A model generated the notes under the pieces. It saw only the letters and a list, made by a program, of their open reading frames with translations. It had not been told where the DNA came from and did no database searches. Both the position numbers and the translations under genes were made by a program. Positions 45,114 to 57,916 of a stretch of DNA of 64,000 nucleotides are shown here, piece after piece; within the stretch, counting starts at the first letter, position 1, and each line of letters starts with the position of its first letter. Source of the stretch: Papio anubis (lineage: Eukaryota; Chordata; Mammalia; Primates; Cercopithecidae); NCBI RefSeq assembly GCF_008728515.1, contig NC_044989.1:75479754-75543753 (forward strand). The letters run 5' to 3'.

Positions 45114-45325
45114 AGAGTCAGGCACACCTGGGCTTACATTTTAGCTCTGCCTAATATAAGCTCTATAAACTCAGGCAAGTTACTTAACCACTCTGAACCT
45201 CAATTTCTTTATCTGTAAAATGTTATTGTTACCTTCCTCAAAGGCAGTTTAATATTAAAGGAGATAATATATGTGTCTTTAGCACTGCTCTGATCACAAA
45301 TGGTGGTAATAGCAATGAAATACCT
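45114..45325 (+). mobile_element. MIR SINE, sense
   Basis: 'agtcaggcacacctgggct', 'ctcaggcaagttacttaacc' and 'cctcaatttctttatctgtaaaatg' are the MIR core in order. Confidence 0.85.
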
Positions 45326-46118
45326 GTTACCTAAACATCTCACTTTTTGTATCTGCACTCCCCATGACACATAGCATATATTTAATCAGTATTTATTGAA
45401 TGAAAAAAAATCTAATGATTGCCTCCTCCCTTTGCCCCCTTAGGGAGGGGGTCAACACTAGCTTCTCATTTTTATTAGCCTTAGGTTACTATCTTCCTCT
45501 TCTGACAGTTTTCCTTACACTCTGCTTACTTTTAGTAAATAAACCACCCCCAACTTTTAACACTTCTCAGTTTACCTAGTTTGAGCTTGCCCTCTGTTTT
45601 CTTTTAGGACCCTGTATGACATTGGAATAGTATAACTCAGAAAAAATGTAGTTTCAAAACTTCTAATAATTCTCTAATTTACACTGTTGTTGACTGAAAC
45701 TGACCTTTGGGCAAATCATCAGTTCTGGGAAATCCACCTGAAAGGTCCTATCCTTGATATGCAAAGGTAAATGAAGATATTATGCTAAGAAGTCTCCTCA
45801 CAATATTTAAATTAGCCCAAAATCTGGGGAGAATTAAATGTTCCACAATAGGAAATTGGTTATATACAATTATGAAACATCCATTAATGAAACACCTGAA
45901 GCCAGAGAATTATGTCTAGGCTTCAGATTAAATTATGACAATCCAGAGAGAAAGGACTGGCATACTTTCACTTTCATCTAGAGAGATGAATGTGTAGCAA
46001 ATTTCCAGGAAGTCCAAGGTACTGAGTGACTCTGAGTTCTGAGATCCCAGAATATGTGAGAGATACAGAAAAGCCTACTACTAGATGAGAAAATCTCTCT
46101 GTTGTCTTTATTCACTAC
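45326..46118. other. Mostly unassigned; possible L2 and L1M scraps
   Basis: 'catagcatatatttaatcagtatttattgaatg' (about 45,370-45,405) looks like an L2/MIR 3' end. 'ataggaaattggttatatac' (about 45,848-45,870) resembles an old L1 ORF2 end. Neither is firm. Confidence 0.35.
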
Positions 46119-46525
46119 TGTGGATTCAATGTATGTGCCCCTCCAAAATTCATATATTGGAAGTCAAACCCTAATATAATGATATTAAGAAGAGGAGCTT
46201 TTGGGAGGGCGTTATACTATAAGGGTCCACCCTCATGTACAGGATTAGTGTCCTTCTAAAAGGGCTTGAGGAGATGATTATATCCCTTTTGCCCTTCTGC
46301 TCCTTCTGCCATGTGAGGACATGGCATTTGTCCCTTCCGTTATGTGAGGATGCAGCAAGAGGTGCCATCTTGGAAGCAGAGAGCACCCCTCACCATATGC
46401 CAAATCTGCCAGCACCTTGATCTTGGACTTCACAGTCTCCAGAACTGTGAGAAATAAATTTCTATCATCTATAAATTACTTAGTCTAAAATATTTTGTTA
46501 TAGCAGCAGGAATAGCTGGAGACAG
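46119..46525 (+). mobile_element. MLT1-type MaLR LTR, sense
   Basis: Starts TGTGGATTCAATGTATGTGCC and contains 'ccaaaattcatatattgg', 'catgtgaggacatggc', 'cagtctccagaactgtgagaaataaa' and 'ttttgttatagcagc'. MLT1C-like. Target duplication not clear. Confidence 0.85.
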
Positions 46526-46679
46526 TTACTATATATGTGAGAGGAGTACTTTGAATAAGTAGTCTCAAATTTGGATGATTTGGGTAGCATGGGAATTTTC
46601 AGTATGTGTAAATTATATGTGTATTTTCATTCAGCCCATTTACATAACAATGTCTAGGGACCAGAGATTTAAAGATGAA

Positions 46680-46905
46680 AACACAGGATGTCAAACTCCA
46701 TGAGAGCAGAGACTTTATTCATTGCTAAATCTTCCAAAATATTTTAAAAATGTATCGTCTTTGTATGTGTAGTGTCTGTCTTTTTGGCTAGAAGGCCAGC
46801 TTCATTTGGGCAGTGATCTAAGTCTATTGGGTTTACTACTATATTCACTGTGCCTTGAACAGTGTCAGGCATGTAACAGATGCTTAATAAATACTTAGTG
46901 AATAT
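46680..46905 (+). mobile_element. L2 LINE 3' end, sense
   Basis: 'tccatgagagcagagacttta', then 'gtgccttgaacagtgtcagg' and 'cttaataaatacttagtgaat' are the L2 3' terminal region. A partial repeat of the region suggests two overlapping copies. Confidence 0.65.
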
Positions 46906-46956
46906 GTGAAACTTTGTTATACATTCTTATTTGAAATAATTTTTCAATAACTTTTT

Positions 46957-47247
46957 TTTTTTTGAGATGGAGTTTCACTCTTGTTGCCCAGGCTAGAGTG
47001 CAATGACATGATCTTGGCTCACTGCAACCTCCACCTCCTGGGTTCAAGCAATTCTCCTGCCTCAGCCTTCCAAGTAGCTGGAATTACAGGCATGCACCAC
47101 CATGCCCAGATAATTTTTGTATTTTTAGTAGAGATGGGGTTTCACCATGTTGGTCAGGCTGGTCTCGAACTCCTGACCTCAGGTGATCTGCCTGCCTCGG
47201 CCTTCCAAAGTGCTGGAATTACAGGTGTGATCCACCGTGCCCAGCCC
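46957..47247 (-). mobile_element. AluS, antisense
   Basis: Complete Alu in reverse with a T-run at the left. Flanks aataactttt (46,946) and attaactttt (47,249) are the target duplication with one change. It sits at the 3' end of the antisense L1M that follows. Confidence 0.92.
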
Positions 47248-47259
47248 CATTAACTTTTT

Positions 47260-50200
47260 AAACAGCCTTATTGATATGTAACTCACATACCATAACATTT
47301 ACTCATTTGGGTAACCATCACTACAATCAATTTCAAAATATTTTCAATACCCCCAAAAGAAATATTTTACCCTTTAGAAGTCACTCTCATTTCCCCTTTT
47401 CTCCAGCCCCTAGGCACCATTAATTTGCCTTCTTTCTATTAATTTGCTTAGTCTTATAATTTCTTAGAAATATAATCATATAATATGTTGCATTTCGTGA
47501 CTGGCTTTTTAAACATGCCATAATGTTTTCAAGGTTCATCCATGTTGTAGCTTGTAAATTCTTCATTCTTTTATAGCTGAGTAACAGCTCATTGTATAGG
47601 TATACCACATTTTGTTTATGCATTTATTAGCTGATGGACATTTGGGTTGTTTCTATTTTTTTTACTCTTGTGAATAATGATGCTATGAACATTTGTGTAC
47701 AGGCTTTTGTGTGGGCATATGTTTTCGTTTCTCTTGGGTATATATCTAGCAGTGGAAGTGCCACGTCATGTGGCAACTCTGTGTTTAACTTTTTGAGAAA
47801 CTACCAAACTTTTTTCCAAAGCAGTTGCACCATTTTACATTTCTGCCAGTGATGTATGGGTGTTCCAATTTCTCCACATCTTCACAAATATTTGTTATTT
47901 TCTGTCTTTTTTATTATTGCCATCACAGTGGGTGTGAAGTGGCACCTCACTGTGATTTTGATTTCCCTAATGACTAGTAATTTTGAACGTATGTTTTTAT
48001 TGGCTTTTTGTGTGTCTTTGAAGAAAAGTTTATATAAACCATTCCCTTTAGCCTTTTTTGGTTTTACTTGTCTTTTGATTGAGTTGTAAGAGTTCATTAT
48101 ATATTTTGAATAGATTTTATATATATTCTGGATAGACTCTTGTTAGATACATGATTTGCAAATATTTTCTCCCATTCTGTGTGTTATATTTTCCCTTTCT
48201 TGAGAGCATCCTAAAAAGTGCTTAAGAGAGTACAACAGTTTTTAATTTTGATAGAGTCTAATTTTATATTTGGCTTCTTGTGCTTTAGGTATGATAGCTG
48301 AGAAACAATTGACTGATCAAACTTCATAAAGGTTTACACCTAAGTTTTGTCTTAAGAGTTTTCTAGATCTAGTTATTGCATTTTGGTCTTTGATCCATTT
48401 TGAATTAACATTTCTATATGGTGTGAGGTAGGGGTCCAAATTCATTCTTTTGTATGTGGATATCCAGTTGTCACAGCACATTTATTTTAAAGAATATACT
48501 TTCCCCATCACAATTTTTTGTACACTTGTTGAAGATCAATTGCCCATATACATATATGTGGCTTTATTTCTGGACTCTCAATTCTATTCCATTAATCTAT
48601 TTGTCCTTATGCCAGTACCACATTGTCTTGATTTCTTATGCCTGTGTTCAGGTGCTTAATAATGTCCCACATTTCTCTGAGACTCCATTCAATGTTCTTT
48701 CATTCTTTTTGTTCTTCTAATTGAATTATCTCCACTAATGTATCTTAAAATTTGCTCATTCTTTCTTCTGCCAACTCAAATCCTCTGTTGAGCCCTCTCA
48801 TGAACTTTTTGCTTTGGTTATTGTACATTTTAATTCAAAAATTTCTATCTTTTAAAATAATTTATATCTACTTGTTGATATTCTCTATTTGATGAGACAT
48901 CTTCATCTTCCTTCTTTTACTTCTTTAAGTATGATTTCCTTTAGTGCATTTAATATATTTATAATATCTCCTTGGAAGTCTGTCTTATAATTCCAACATC
49001 TGGGCCTTCTTATAGGCAGTTTCTTCTGCCTATTTTCTCCTGTGTAGGTGTCAGACTTCCTTGTTTCTTTGCATTTTTCACAATTTTTTGTTAAAAAATG
49101 AAAATTTAGATAATGCATTGTAGCAATTCTGAATACTGATTTACCCCTGCCTCTCCCTCTTCCACACACACAGTGGCTTGGTGGTGTTGTTTGCTGGTTT
49201 CTTTGTTCAGTGATCTAGCTGAGCTATTTCAGTCTATTTCTTTTCTTTGTATGTAGCCTTTGATGTCATTTCTCAGAAAGTTCAGGGTTGGATAAGCACA
49301 CAGTCTCCCTGGAGTAACAATTGGTTTAACATGGTTCTCTTCGACAGTTTCTTTTCCTGATTTCTTGGTTAAGCTGCCTGTCTATTGCTATCACACGTGC
49401 TGATAGCCTCCACTAACTGCTGGCTGATTCCTCTATTGTTTTCAGTAATGCTATGGAGTACAAATGTCACAACATTCCCATCTAAATTTAGGCCTCTTTG
49501 GAACAGTAGTTATTGAAGACAAATCTGTGAGGCTTGTTTCAACTCTAGCTATTGCTTTCCTTGGTTCTCTGTATTAAATGTATAGCTGCCCTACTGTTGA
49601 GTGTGTTGCTGTCATTGCTTTTAACAGCAACTGTGGGCTTGAAATTCCACACTCTGTTCCAAATAAATTCAGTTCCCTTGAGGGGAGCTTGAAGCTTGGG
49701 ACCTGGCCCTATCCTTGGACAAAACATCTGCACCATTATTCCAGAGCTGGGGGTGGGGACAGTGACTCATTTCTTTTGGAGTAACACCCCTGCTTTATGA
49801 GTGGGACACTAGGTGGTTGCATTAGCCTCTGTTCTTGGTTTGCTTCTCCTAGCATAAAATTTTCACCCTATGAGCAAGTTGCAGTGTGAGCAATTGGATT
49901 CAGTATGCTCATCCTGCTGCATGGTAGAGCTTCTACCATATGAATGGGTTCTATGCTAAAGAAGGGAGCCCCGTATCTCTCAGCTACCCTGGCCTGGAAT
50001 TTAGCTTCTGCAACAGAGACTCTGGGAGTGGGTTTGAGGGTAGGGGTGGGGATGAGAAATGCTGATGGCCTGGTCCTCTTGGAATAATACTGTAGCCCTA
50101 CACTAGGAGTTGTGGAAAAGATAGTCCTGTGATGTTTGGTTCATCCACCCATAGTAGAGCTTTCATTATGCTGAGCTGGAGGACAGAGAAGGGAGCAGGT

Positions 50201-50370
50201 CATGGCTCAAATGCCACAGACTCTCACTCTTCTTACTAAGATATTCATGTTTTAAAAAAATGTTTCTCCATTTGTCATATTCTCTTAGGACAATTTCCAG
50301 AGACTTAAACAATTTAAGAATCATTTTCACCAGTTATGATTTGCAGGGGAGAGAGTCTGTAGAGCTCCTT
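47260..50370 (-). mobile_element. L1M LINE-1, antisense, internally deleted
   Basis: 3'UTR and ORF2 C-terminal part to about 48,640 ('ttgatatgtaactcacatacc', 'gttttcaaggttcatccatg', 'gatatccagttgtcacagcac'). From about 48,640 it changes directly to an antisense ORF1-type sequence ('tctgagactccattcaatg', 'ctgggccttcttataggc'), and 49,180-50,370 is GC-richer, like a 5'UTR. Most of ORF2 is missing. It could instead be two adjacent elements, an L1M and a HAL1. Confidence 0.65.
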
Positions 50371-51184
50371 ACACTGCAATTCTGGTTTTAATAACTTGTT
50401 GTTTAAAAAGTCTTGAAATGTTTTATATTTCAGATATTCACAAAGGTTATAGAAGGGGGAAAATGCCAACATTGGCAATCATAGAAGTAGCTAATAATAA
50501 GAAGAACTTGTGGAGAATTGCAGTCACAGAGTTTATATTGTATTTCTGAAAATATACAGCCTGATTCCATTAGCACCTCTCTGTTATTCAAGAAGCCTCA
50601 GGGTATCATAAGACCAGATTGTTATAATAACATCAACTAACATTTGTGTGGCACTTAACAATGTTAGTCTTTTTATTTACATAATCTTGTGGTTTGGTAT
50701 AATACTAAACTTACTTAAGGTGGAGTGCTAAAGGCTTTGTCATCTCTGTCTCATCTTTTTCTACCTTTGCTTTGCATACAGTATTGAAAAAGTGAATCTA
50801 AACTCTGTTAGGGAAGAAATGACTATGCCTTCATCAGTCATCTGTTTTTCCTTTATAAAGCATATGAATTATTAATTTTTATTAAGGTAAATAATGTGCA
50901 CATTGTGTGTGGGTACATGTGTGATTTATTCAGTCTGTACTTTGTTTCAAAAAATATAAAGCACCTTTCAAAAATTTGTAGAGCAAGATAAAATAAATAA
51001 AAATAAGAAATAAAAAGAGGCAAAGGGAAATGTCACTGTAGAAAAATAAAATGATGTACCTGGGACTTGTCTGGTTTTAGCTCTGACAGTTTCATTTCTG
51101 GGGAAACGCCTTAGTCCGAGGCACACCGAGATGGTTGGTAATTCTAATATTATCAGTAAGCCATTATGGGGCTCTTTTAATATG
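50371..51184. other. No feature recognised
   Basis: About 800 bp without assignable element. Confidence 0.4.
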
Positions 51185-51405
51185 CTGAGCCCTGTTCTAA
51201 GCACTTGACATCTACTGTCTTCACTTGTTCTCACAATAACCTTTTCAAGTATGTTATTACTACTACAGTCATTTTACAAGAAAAAAATACTGAAGCACAA
51301 AAAGATTAAGCAACCTGACTCAAATCACACATCTAGTAAATTGGTAGAACTGGGACTCAATGGACTGCCAGCTCCAGAACTGAAGTTCTTTACCACCATA
51401 AAGTG
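51185..51405 (-). mobile_element. MIR SINE, antisense
   Basis: 'gagccctgttctaagcacttgac', 'cattttacaagaaaaaaatactgaagcac', 'attaagcaacctgactcaaatcacac' is a reversed MIR in order. Confidence 0.8.
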
Positions 51406-51548
51406 CAGGTGAGTTTCTGTATATGTTCCATACGTTTGATTCTAAGATTCCTAGTAGCTGAAGTGAAGAGGAAAGTATGGTCAGCTACAAAACTCACATT
51501 GTCCCTAAAATAAACTATTTACTTAGGAGCATGATTATTCCTAATTCT

Positions 51549-52923
51549 ATGAGCATTCAAATATTTAGTGAGTGCTTACTTTGGACAGGCACTGTAGTAG
51601 GTGCTAAAGATACAGCAGTGGAGAAAACATATGGAACCTCTGCCCATGTGGACCTGACATGCCAGGGAGAGATACATTAGAGGGAGATAGGTGTTGTAGA
51701 CAGAATAAAGTAGGGTAAGGAGAATGAGAGCTTCTGGGGATTGAGGAGGCTACAATTCTAAATAGAATGGTGAGGACAGATATCAATAAGAAAATGACAC
51801 TTGAGCAAAGACTTGAAGGGTGAGAGAACCTTATGAGTATCTGGGGGCAAGAATGTTTTAGGTGGAAGAAATAGCAGGGACACAGGCCCTACATTGGTGG
51901 GGGTCAGAGAGGATTGGTGTGTCTAGGGCACACTGAACAGAGAAAGTCCAGAGAAAAACAGTAAAAGAGATGATCAGAGAGGGCAGAGGGCCTTGAAATG
52001 CAGCACAGGAGATAGTGTTGGGAATTGTACAGACTGTGACATCTACTTTGAGTGAAATAGGGTTTTGACAGAGGAGTGCTATGACTTGGCTTGAATTTCA
52101 AAATGATCACTCCAGTTGCTGTGTTGAAAATTGACTGTGGGAAGGAGCAAGGAATCAGGGAAATTAGGTAGGAGGCTACATCAATCACGTAGGTAAGAGA
52201 TGACAGGGCATAGACAGGAAAGTAGCAGTGGGGAAAATGGGAACATAGTTTGTCAATATAGGTTTGGAGGTGAAGTCAGTAGAATTTGTTAGTGGATTGG
52301 ATGTAGGGTGTGAGTGAAAGAGAGGAGACAAAGAAGACTTCAAGGTTAATTGAGATGAAGAAGACTGAAGGGGAATCAGGTTTGTGGACAAAGAGCAGAA
52401 ATTTAGTTCTGAACAATTTGAGTTTGAGTTTGTTTGTTAGACTCCAACTGGAGGTGTTCTATAAGCCATTAGAAATAAGATTCTGGAGATGGAAGAGAGG
52501 TTTGGGCTGGAAACAAAAATTTGAGATTCACCAGTTTATAAATTATATTTAATATCATGAAACTCAATGAGATCACCAAGGAAGGAGTATAAATATAAAA
52601 GAGAAGTGGCCTGAGCCCTGGGCTCTACAATGTTAAGAATCAGGGAGAAGATGAGGAACCAAGAAAAAAGATAAAGAGGAGTCCGTGATGTCGAAGGACA
52701 TCAAGCTAAGCATGGTGTTCTGTAGGCCAAGAGAAGGAAGAATTTCAAGGAGGAGAGAGTGATCAACTGTGTCAAATGCTACTGTTGGTCAAATTAAAAT
52801 AGGGGCTGAGAATTGACCACTGGAATTAGCAACACAGAGGTCATTGGTAATTTCCATAAGAGGCAGTTGAGAGGTCCACAAGTTTGAGAGAATTCAGGAT
52901 GAACTGGAGATAATGATATTGAC
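51549..52923 (-). mobile_element. L2 LINE, antisense, about 1.4 kb with RT remnant
   Basis: Starts with the reversed L2 3' end ('ttcaaatatttagtgagtgcttac') and extends far into the ORF. On the minus strand AFDTVDHS at 52,779-52,756 is the conserved 'LSAAFDTVDH' block of L2/CR1-type reverse transcriptases. Other frames across 51.9-52.5 kb show no intact coding. L2 died out early in mammals. A MER20-like element follows at once. Confidence 0.82.
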
Positions 52924-52990
52924 CAAGGCTCAGCAAATTATTGCCTGTGTGCCAAATCTGGCCTGCCACCTGTTTTTGCAAATAAATTTT
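52924..52990. mobile_element. MER20-like element, copy 3, left part
   Basis: 'caaggctcagcaaattattgcc', 'ctggcctgccacctgttttt', then cut by the antisense L1. The remainder is at 57,753-57,916. The last bases, caaataaatttt (52,979-52,990), form the target duplication. Confidence 0.8.
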
Positions 52991-54699
52991 TTAAAAATAC
53001 TTTAAACTTTTTTTGGGGGGGTACATAGTAGGTATACACATTTGTGGGTTACATGAGATATTGTGATACAGACATGCAATGCATAATAATTACATCAGGG
53101 CAAATAGGGTATTCATCACCTCAAGCATTTATCCTTTGTGTTACAAACAATCAAATTATACTCTTTTAGTTATTTTGAAAGATACAATTATTTTTGACTA
53201 TGATCACCCTGTTGTGCTAGCAAAAACTGTCTTATTCATTTTTTTTGTACCCCTTAACCACCTCCACTTCTCCCTCATGCTCTACTACCCTTCCCAGCCT
53301 CTGGTAACCATCCTTCTACTTTCTATCTTCATGAGTTCAATTGCTTTAATTTTTAGCTCCCACAAATAAGTGAGAACATAGAAAGTTTGCCTTTTTGTGC
53401 CTGGCTTATTTCACTTAACATATGACCTCTAGTTTTATTCATGTTGTTGCAAATGACAGGATCTCATTTAGTTTTTTTCATAGCTGAATAGTAATCCATT
53501 GTATATATTACTATATTTCAAAATTTTCTTTATGGGATCATGTGATCCCACTTCCTTTATTAATTTATCTGCTGATGGACACTTAGATTACTTTCAAATC
53601 TTGGCTATTGTGAATAGTACTGGAATAAACATGGAAGTGCAGATATCTTTTTGGTAAACTGATTTTTTTTTTCCTTTTGGGTATATACCTAGGAGTGGGA
53701 TTTCTGGATCACATGGTAGCTCAATTTTTAGTTTTCTGAGGAACTTCCAAACTGTTCTCCATAGTAGTTGTACTAATTTACATTCCCACCAACAGTATAC
53801 AAGGGTTCTCCTTTCTCCACATCCTTACCATCACCTGTCTTACTTTTGGATAAAAGCCATTTTAACTAGGGTGTGATAATATCTCATTGTAGTTCTGATT
53901 TGCATATCTCTGATGATCAGTGATGATGAGCACCTTTTCATATGCCAGTCTGCCATTTGTATGTTTTTCTTGAGAAAGGTCTATTTAGAACTTTTGCCCA
54001 TCTTTTGATCAGATTATTAGATTTTTTTCCAATAGAGTTGTTTGAGCTACTTATACATTCTGGTTATTAATCTCTTTTGCAAATATTTTCTCCCATTCTG
54101 TGGGTTGTCTCTTCACATTGTTGATTGTTTCCTTTGCTGTGCAGAAGTTTTTTAACTTGATATGATCCCATTTGTCCATTTTTTGCTTTGGTTTCCTGTG
54201 CTCAAAAAATATTTTCCCAGATTAATGTCCTTGGGAGTTTTCCCATTGCTTTCTTTTAGTGGTCTCACAGTTTGAGGTCTTTGATTAAGTCTTCAATCCA
54301 TTTTGATTTGATTTCTGCATATGGCAAGATTGAATGTAGCTATAGTCTAGTTTCATTCTTTTGCATATGGACTCCCAGTTTTCCCAGCACCATTTATTGA
54401 AGAGACAGCCCTTTCCCCAATGTCAGTTCTTGTCACCTTTGACAAGATGTGTAGATTTATCTCTGGGATATTAATTCTGTCCCACTTTTTATATGTCTGT
54501 TTTTATGCCTGCACCCTGTTGTTTGGGTTACTATAATTCTGTAGTATAATTTAAAGTCAGGTAATATAATTCCTTCAGTTTTGTTCTTTTTACTTAGAAT
54601 AGCTTTGGCTTTTTTGGTTTCTTTCTGGTTCCATATACATTTCAGTATTGTTTTCAGTACTTTAAGTATGTCATGCTACTTCCTACTGGCCTACAAGTT

Positions 54700-55500
54700 T
54701 TCCACTGAAAAGTCTTCTACCTGACGTATTGGAGCGCCATTGAATGTTATTTGTTTCTTTTCTTTTGCTGCTTTTAGGAAGCTTCCTATATCCTTGACCT
54801 TTTTGGAGTTCAATATTTAAATACCTTGAGATAGTCTTCTTTGGGTTAAATCTTCTCGGTGTTTTATAACCTTCTTGTAGTTGGATATTTATGTTTTTCT
54901 CTAGATTGGGGCGTTCTCTGTTATTATCCCTTTGAATAAACTTTCTACCCTATCTCTTTCTCTACCTCCTCTTTAAGGCCAATAACCCTTAGATTTGCCC
55001 TATTGAGGCTATTCTTTAAATTCTGTAGGTATGCTTCATTGTTTTTCATTCTTTTTTTTTTTTGTCTCCTCTGACTGTGTATTTTCAAATAGCCAGTATT
55101 CAAGCTCACCAATTCTTTCTTCTGCTTGATCAATTCTGCTATTAAAAGGCTCTGATGCATTCTTCAGTATGCCAATTGTGTTTTGCAACTCCAGAATTTC
55201 TGCTTGCTCCTTTATAATTTTTTCAATTTCTTTGTTAAATGTATCTAAATTCCTTCTCTGTGCTATCTTGAATTTCTCTGAGTTTCCTCAAAACAGCCAT
55301 TTTGAATTCTCTGTCTGAAAGGTCATATACCTCTGTTTCTCCAGGATTTGTCCTTGGTGTCTTACTTAGTTTATTTGGTGAGGTCATGTTTTCTTGGATG
55401 GTGTTGATGCTTGTGGATGTTTGTGTGTGTCTGGCCATTGAAAAGTTATGTATTTATTATAGTCTTCACAGTCTGGGCTTATTTGTACCTGTCCTTCTTA
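54700..55500 (-). pseudogene. ORF1 remnant of the 53-57.7 kb L1
   Basis: On the minus strand, open pieces 55,235-55,438 (with DLSDREFKMAVLRKLREIQ, a conserved older-L1 ORF1 N-terminal block) and 54,945-55,160 (with RANLRVIGLKEEVEKEIG, the RRM start) lie in order. Separated by frameshifts; a coiled-coil RNA-binding protein in its living form. Confidence 0.85.
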
Positions 55501-55564
55501 GGAAGGCTTTCCAGGTATTCCAAAGGACTTGTGTGTTGTGATCTAAGCTGTATCTATATTAGGG

Positions 55565-57240
55565 GGCACTCTAAGCCAGTGACACTCTGTTTCTGGCAGA
55601 CTCATAGAGGTACCACCCTGATGGTCTTAGGTAAGATCCAGAAAAATTATCTGGATTACCAGGCAGAGACTCTTGTTCTCTTCTTTTACTTTCTCCCAAA
55701 CAAATAAACTCTCTCTCTCTCTCTCTGTTGTGAGCCACCTGGAGCTGGGAGTGTTGTGACACAAGCACCCTTGTGGCCACCACCACTATGGCTGCACTGG
55801 TCAGAAACCAGGACAGCACTGGGTCTCATCTAATGCCTGCTGTTACCACTACCTGGCTACCACCTATGTTTGCTCAAGCCCTGGGGCTCTATAATTGGCA
55901 GGTGGCAAAGCCAGCCAGGCTTGTGTCCTTCCCTTCAGGATGACAAGTTTCCCCAGACTGTAGATAGGTCCTGAGATGCCATCCAGGGGACAGAGTCTGG
56001 AGTCAAACACTTTAAGTCTGTGTGGTGTTCTGTTGTACTGCAGCTGAGCTGGAACTGAAACCACGTGTGAGGCAGTCTTTCCCACTCTTCCTCCCCTTTC
56101 TATAGGAAGAGGAGTCAAATCTTGTGGCCATCACCACCACAGGCCCATGGGAAGTACTGCCAGTCTACTGCTGATGTTTACTTAAGGCCCAAGGGCTCTT
56201 CAGGCAGCTTGTGGTGAATGCTGCCTTGCCTGGGACTCATCTGCTAGGACAGTAGGCTCCCCTCTGGTCCAGGGCAGGTCCAGAAATGCCATCTAAGAGA
56301 CAAGTCCTGGAATTGGGGACCCCAAGGGCCCACTTGGGGCTCTATCCCCCTGTGGCTGAGCCTGTACCTAAGGTGCAAGACTAAGTCTGCTTTACTTTTC
56401 CCTCTGCTTTTCTCAAGCAGTAGGAGTCTCTCCCCATAGCTAGGGATGTGCTGAGTCTCACCTGAAGCCAGCAAGTCTCAGAGTCTCACCAAATGCCCAT
56501 GGCATACTACCTGGTTATCACTACTAGTTATTCAGGGTCCAAGGCTTTTTAGTCAGCAGCTGATGAGTCCTGCCAGAATTGGTTCCTTCCCTTTAAGGCA
56601 GTGGATTTCCTTCTGGCCTAGGATGGGAAATGTCTAGAAATGTCATCCCAGGAGCTAGGGCTGGGAAGGAGATCTCATGACTCTGACTGGTGCCCTATTT
56701 TGTGGCTGAGCTGATATCCAAGGTACAAGACAAAGTCCTCTTTTCTGTTTTCTCTCCTTTCCTCAAGCAGTTGGAAGGAGTCTTTTTTGGAGGCATGAGC
56801 TGTGCAGCCTGGGGTTTGGGGAGTGGTGGTACAAGCACTTCCTTAGACGCCCAGCTAGTGTCTTAGTAGGTTGTGTGCCCCCCAAGTTCACTGACTCTGA
56901 GCATAATTCAGCAGTAGGACTTGCCTAGGAGCTGCAGTTCTTGTGTCTTTGACTGCCTTTTACGTTTATTTAGAACCCCAGAGCTCTTTATCACACAGTG
57001 GTGAGGCTCGCCAGATCTCAGGTTCTGACCACTTGGATGGGTTCCCCCCTCTCGCTAGGGCTGGTTTAAATATTTTATCGGTAGGTGGGCATCAATTAAG
57101 TTCATCCCGGTTTTGCTTTCTGCTGTGACAGGACAGCACTGAGTTCAGTACAATGTCTCACCCTCCTTTTCCCAAGCACACAGATTTTCTCTCCACTCCA
57201 TGTGGCCACTGCTGGGGGTTGAGGGAGGGGTGGCATCAGT
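55565..57240 (-). repeat. L1 5'UTR tandem monomers (310-355 bp)
   Basis: The anchor 'gagatgccatccaggggacag' at about 55,973 recurs as 'gaaatgccatctaagagacaag' (about 56,283) and 'gaaatgtcatcccaggagc' (about 56,636). Each is preceded by 'aggtcc' or similar and followed by a 'gctgagct' block. Spacing is 310 and 353. Overlapping open frames come from the GC-rich monomers. A CT run (55,709-55,727) lies inside. Confidence 0.75.
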
Positions 57241-57360
57241 GATTCAAGACTCTCTTTCCTACCATCTTCAATGCTTCTTTCAGTGATATGAAATTAAAAC
57301 CAGGTACTGTGAGTGCTCACCTAATTTTGAGTTCTTATGAAGGTGCTTGTTTTCTGTAGT

Positions 57361-57668
57361 TTTTTGTTTGTTTGTTTTTTAGACAGGGGCTTGCTCTGTT
57401 GCTCAGTCTGGAGTGCAATTGTTCAATTATAGCTCAGTGCAGGCTCAACCTCTCAGGTTCAATAGATTCTCCTACCTTGGCCTCCTGAGTAGCTGGGAGC
57501 TGGGACTACAGGTGCACATCACTCACCTAGCTAATTTTTTGATTTTTTTGTAGAGATGGTATCTCTCCACATTGCCCAGGCTCGTGTCAAGCTTCTGGGC
57601 TCAAGCAGTTCTCCTGCCTTGGCCTCCCTAAGTGCTGGGATTGCAGATGTGAGCCATCATGCTTGGAT
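57361..57668 (-). mobile_element. AluJ, antisense, in an L1 5'UTR
   Basis: 'agacaggggcttgctctgttgc', 'gagtagctggg' and 'ctcaagcagttctcctgcc' in reverse order of an AluJ; strongly diverged, with a small internal duplication (gctgggagctggga near 57,491). Confidence 0.85.
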
Positions 57669-57752
57669 TATGTAAATAGTTATTAAATTCCATGCTCCTT
57701 CAGGGAGGAAATTCAGTAAAGCCTACTACTCGGCCATCTTGCTCTGCTCCCA

Positions 57753-57916
57753 CAAATAGAGTTTTATGGGCGCACAGTCAGGCCTATTTGCTTGTGTACT
57801 TTCTGTGGTTACTTTTTCATTACAATAGCAGGGCTGATTAGATGTGACAGAATGCACTGTCCCGCAGAGCCTAAAATACTCTCTGATTCTTTACAGAAAA
57901 AGTTTGCCAACTCATG
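57753..57916. mobile_element. MER20-like element, copy 3, right part
   Basis: Resumes at caaatagagttttatggg and ends 'acagaaaaagtttgccaactcatg', the expected 3' end. With 52,924-52,990 it restores the layout of one element. Confidence 0.8.

Larger units (their letters stand above)
52992..57752 (-). mobile_element. LINE-1 (older L1P/L1MA-like), antisense, internally deleted
   Basis: The 3'UTR begins after the T-rich run at 53,009. ORF2 C-terminal part is at about 53,380-54,660, then a jump to ORF1 (54,700-55,500), tandem 5'UTR monomers (55,565-57,240) and the 5' end 'cggccatcttgctctgctccc' at 57,731-57,751. About 2.5 kb of ORF2 is missing. Target duplication: caaataaatttt (52,979-52,990) and caaatagagtttt (57,753-57,765). 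It carries an AluJ in its 5'UTR. Confidence 0.88.

Noticed and set aside
47634..48089. Plus-strand open frames with hydrophobic runs
   Set aside because: Reverse of an L1M ORF2 C-terminal region.
55571..57128. Open frames of 61-84 codons on both strands
   Set aside because: They lie in tandem 5'UTR monomers of an antisense L1.
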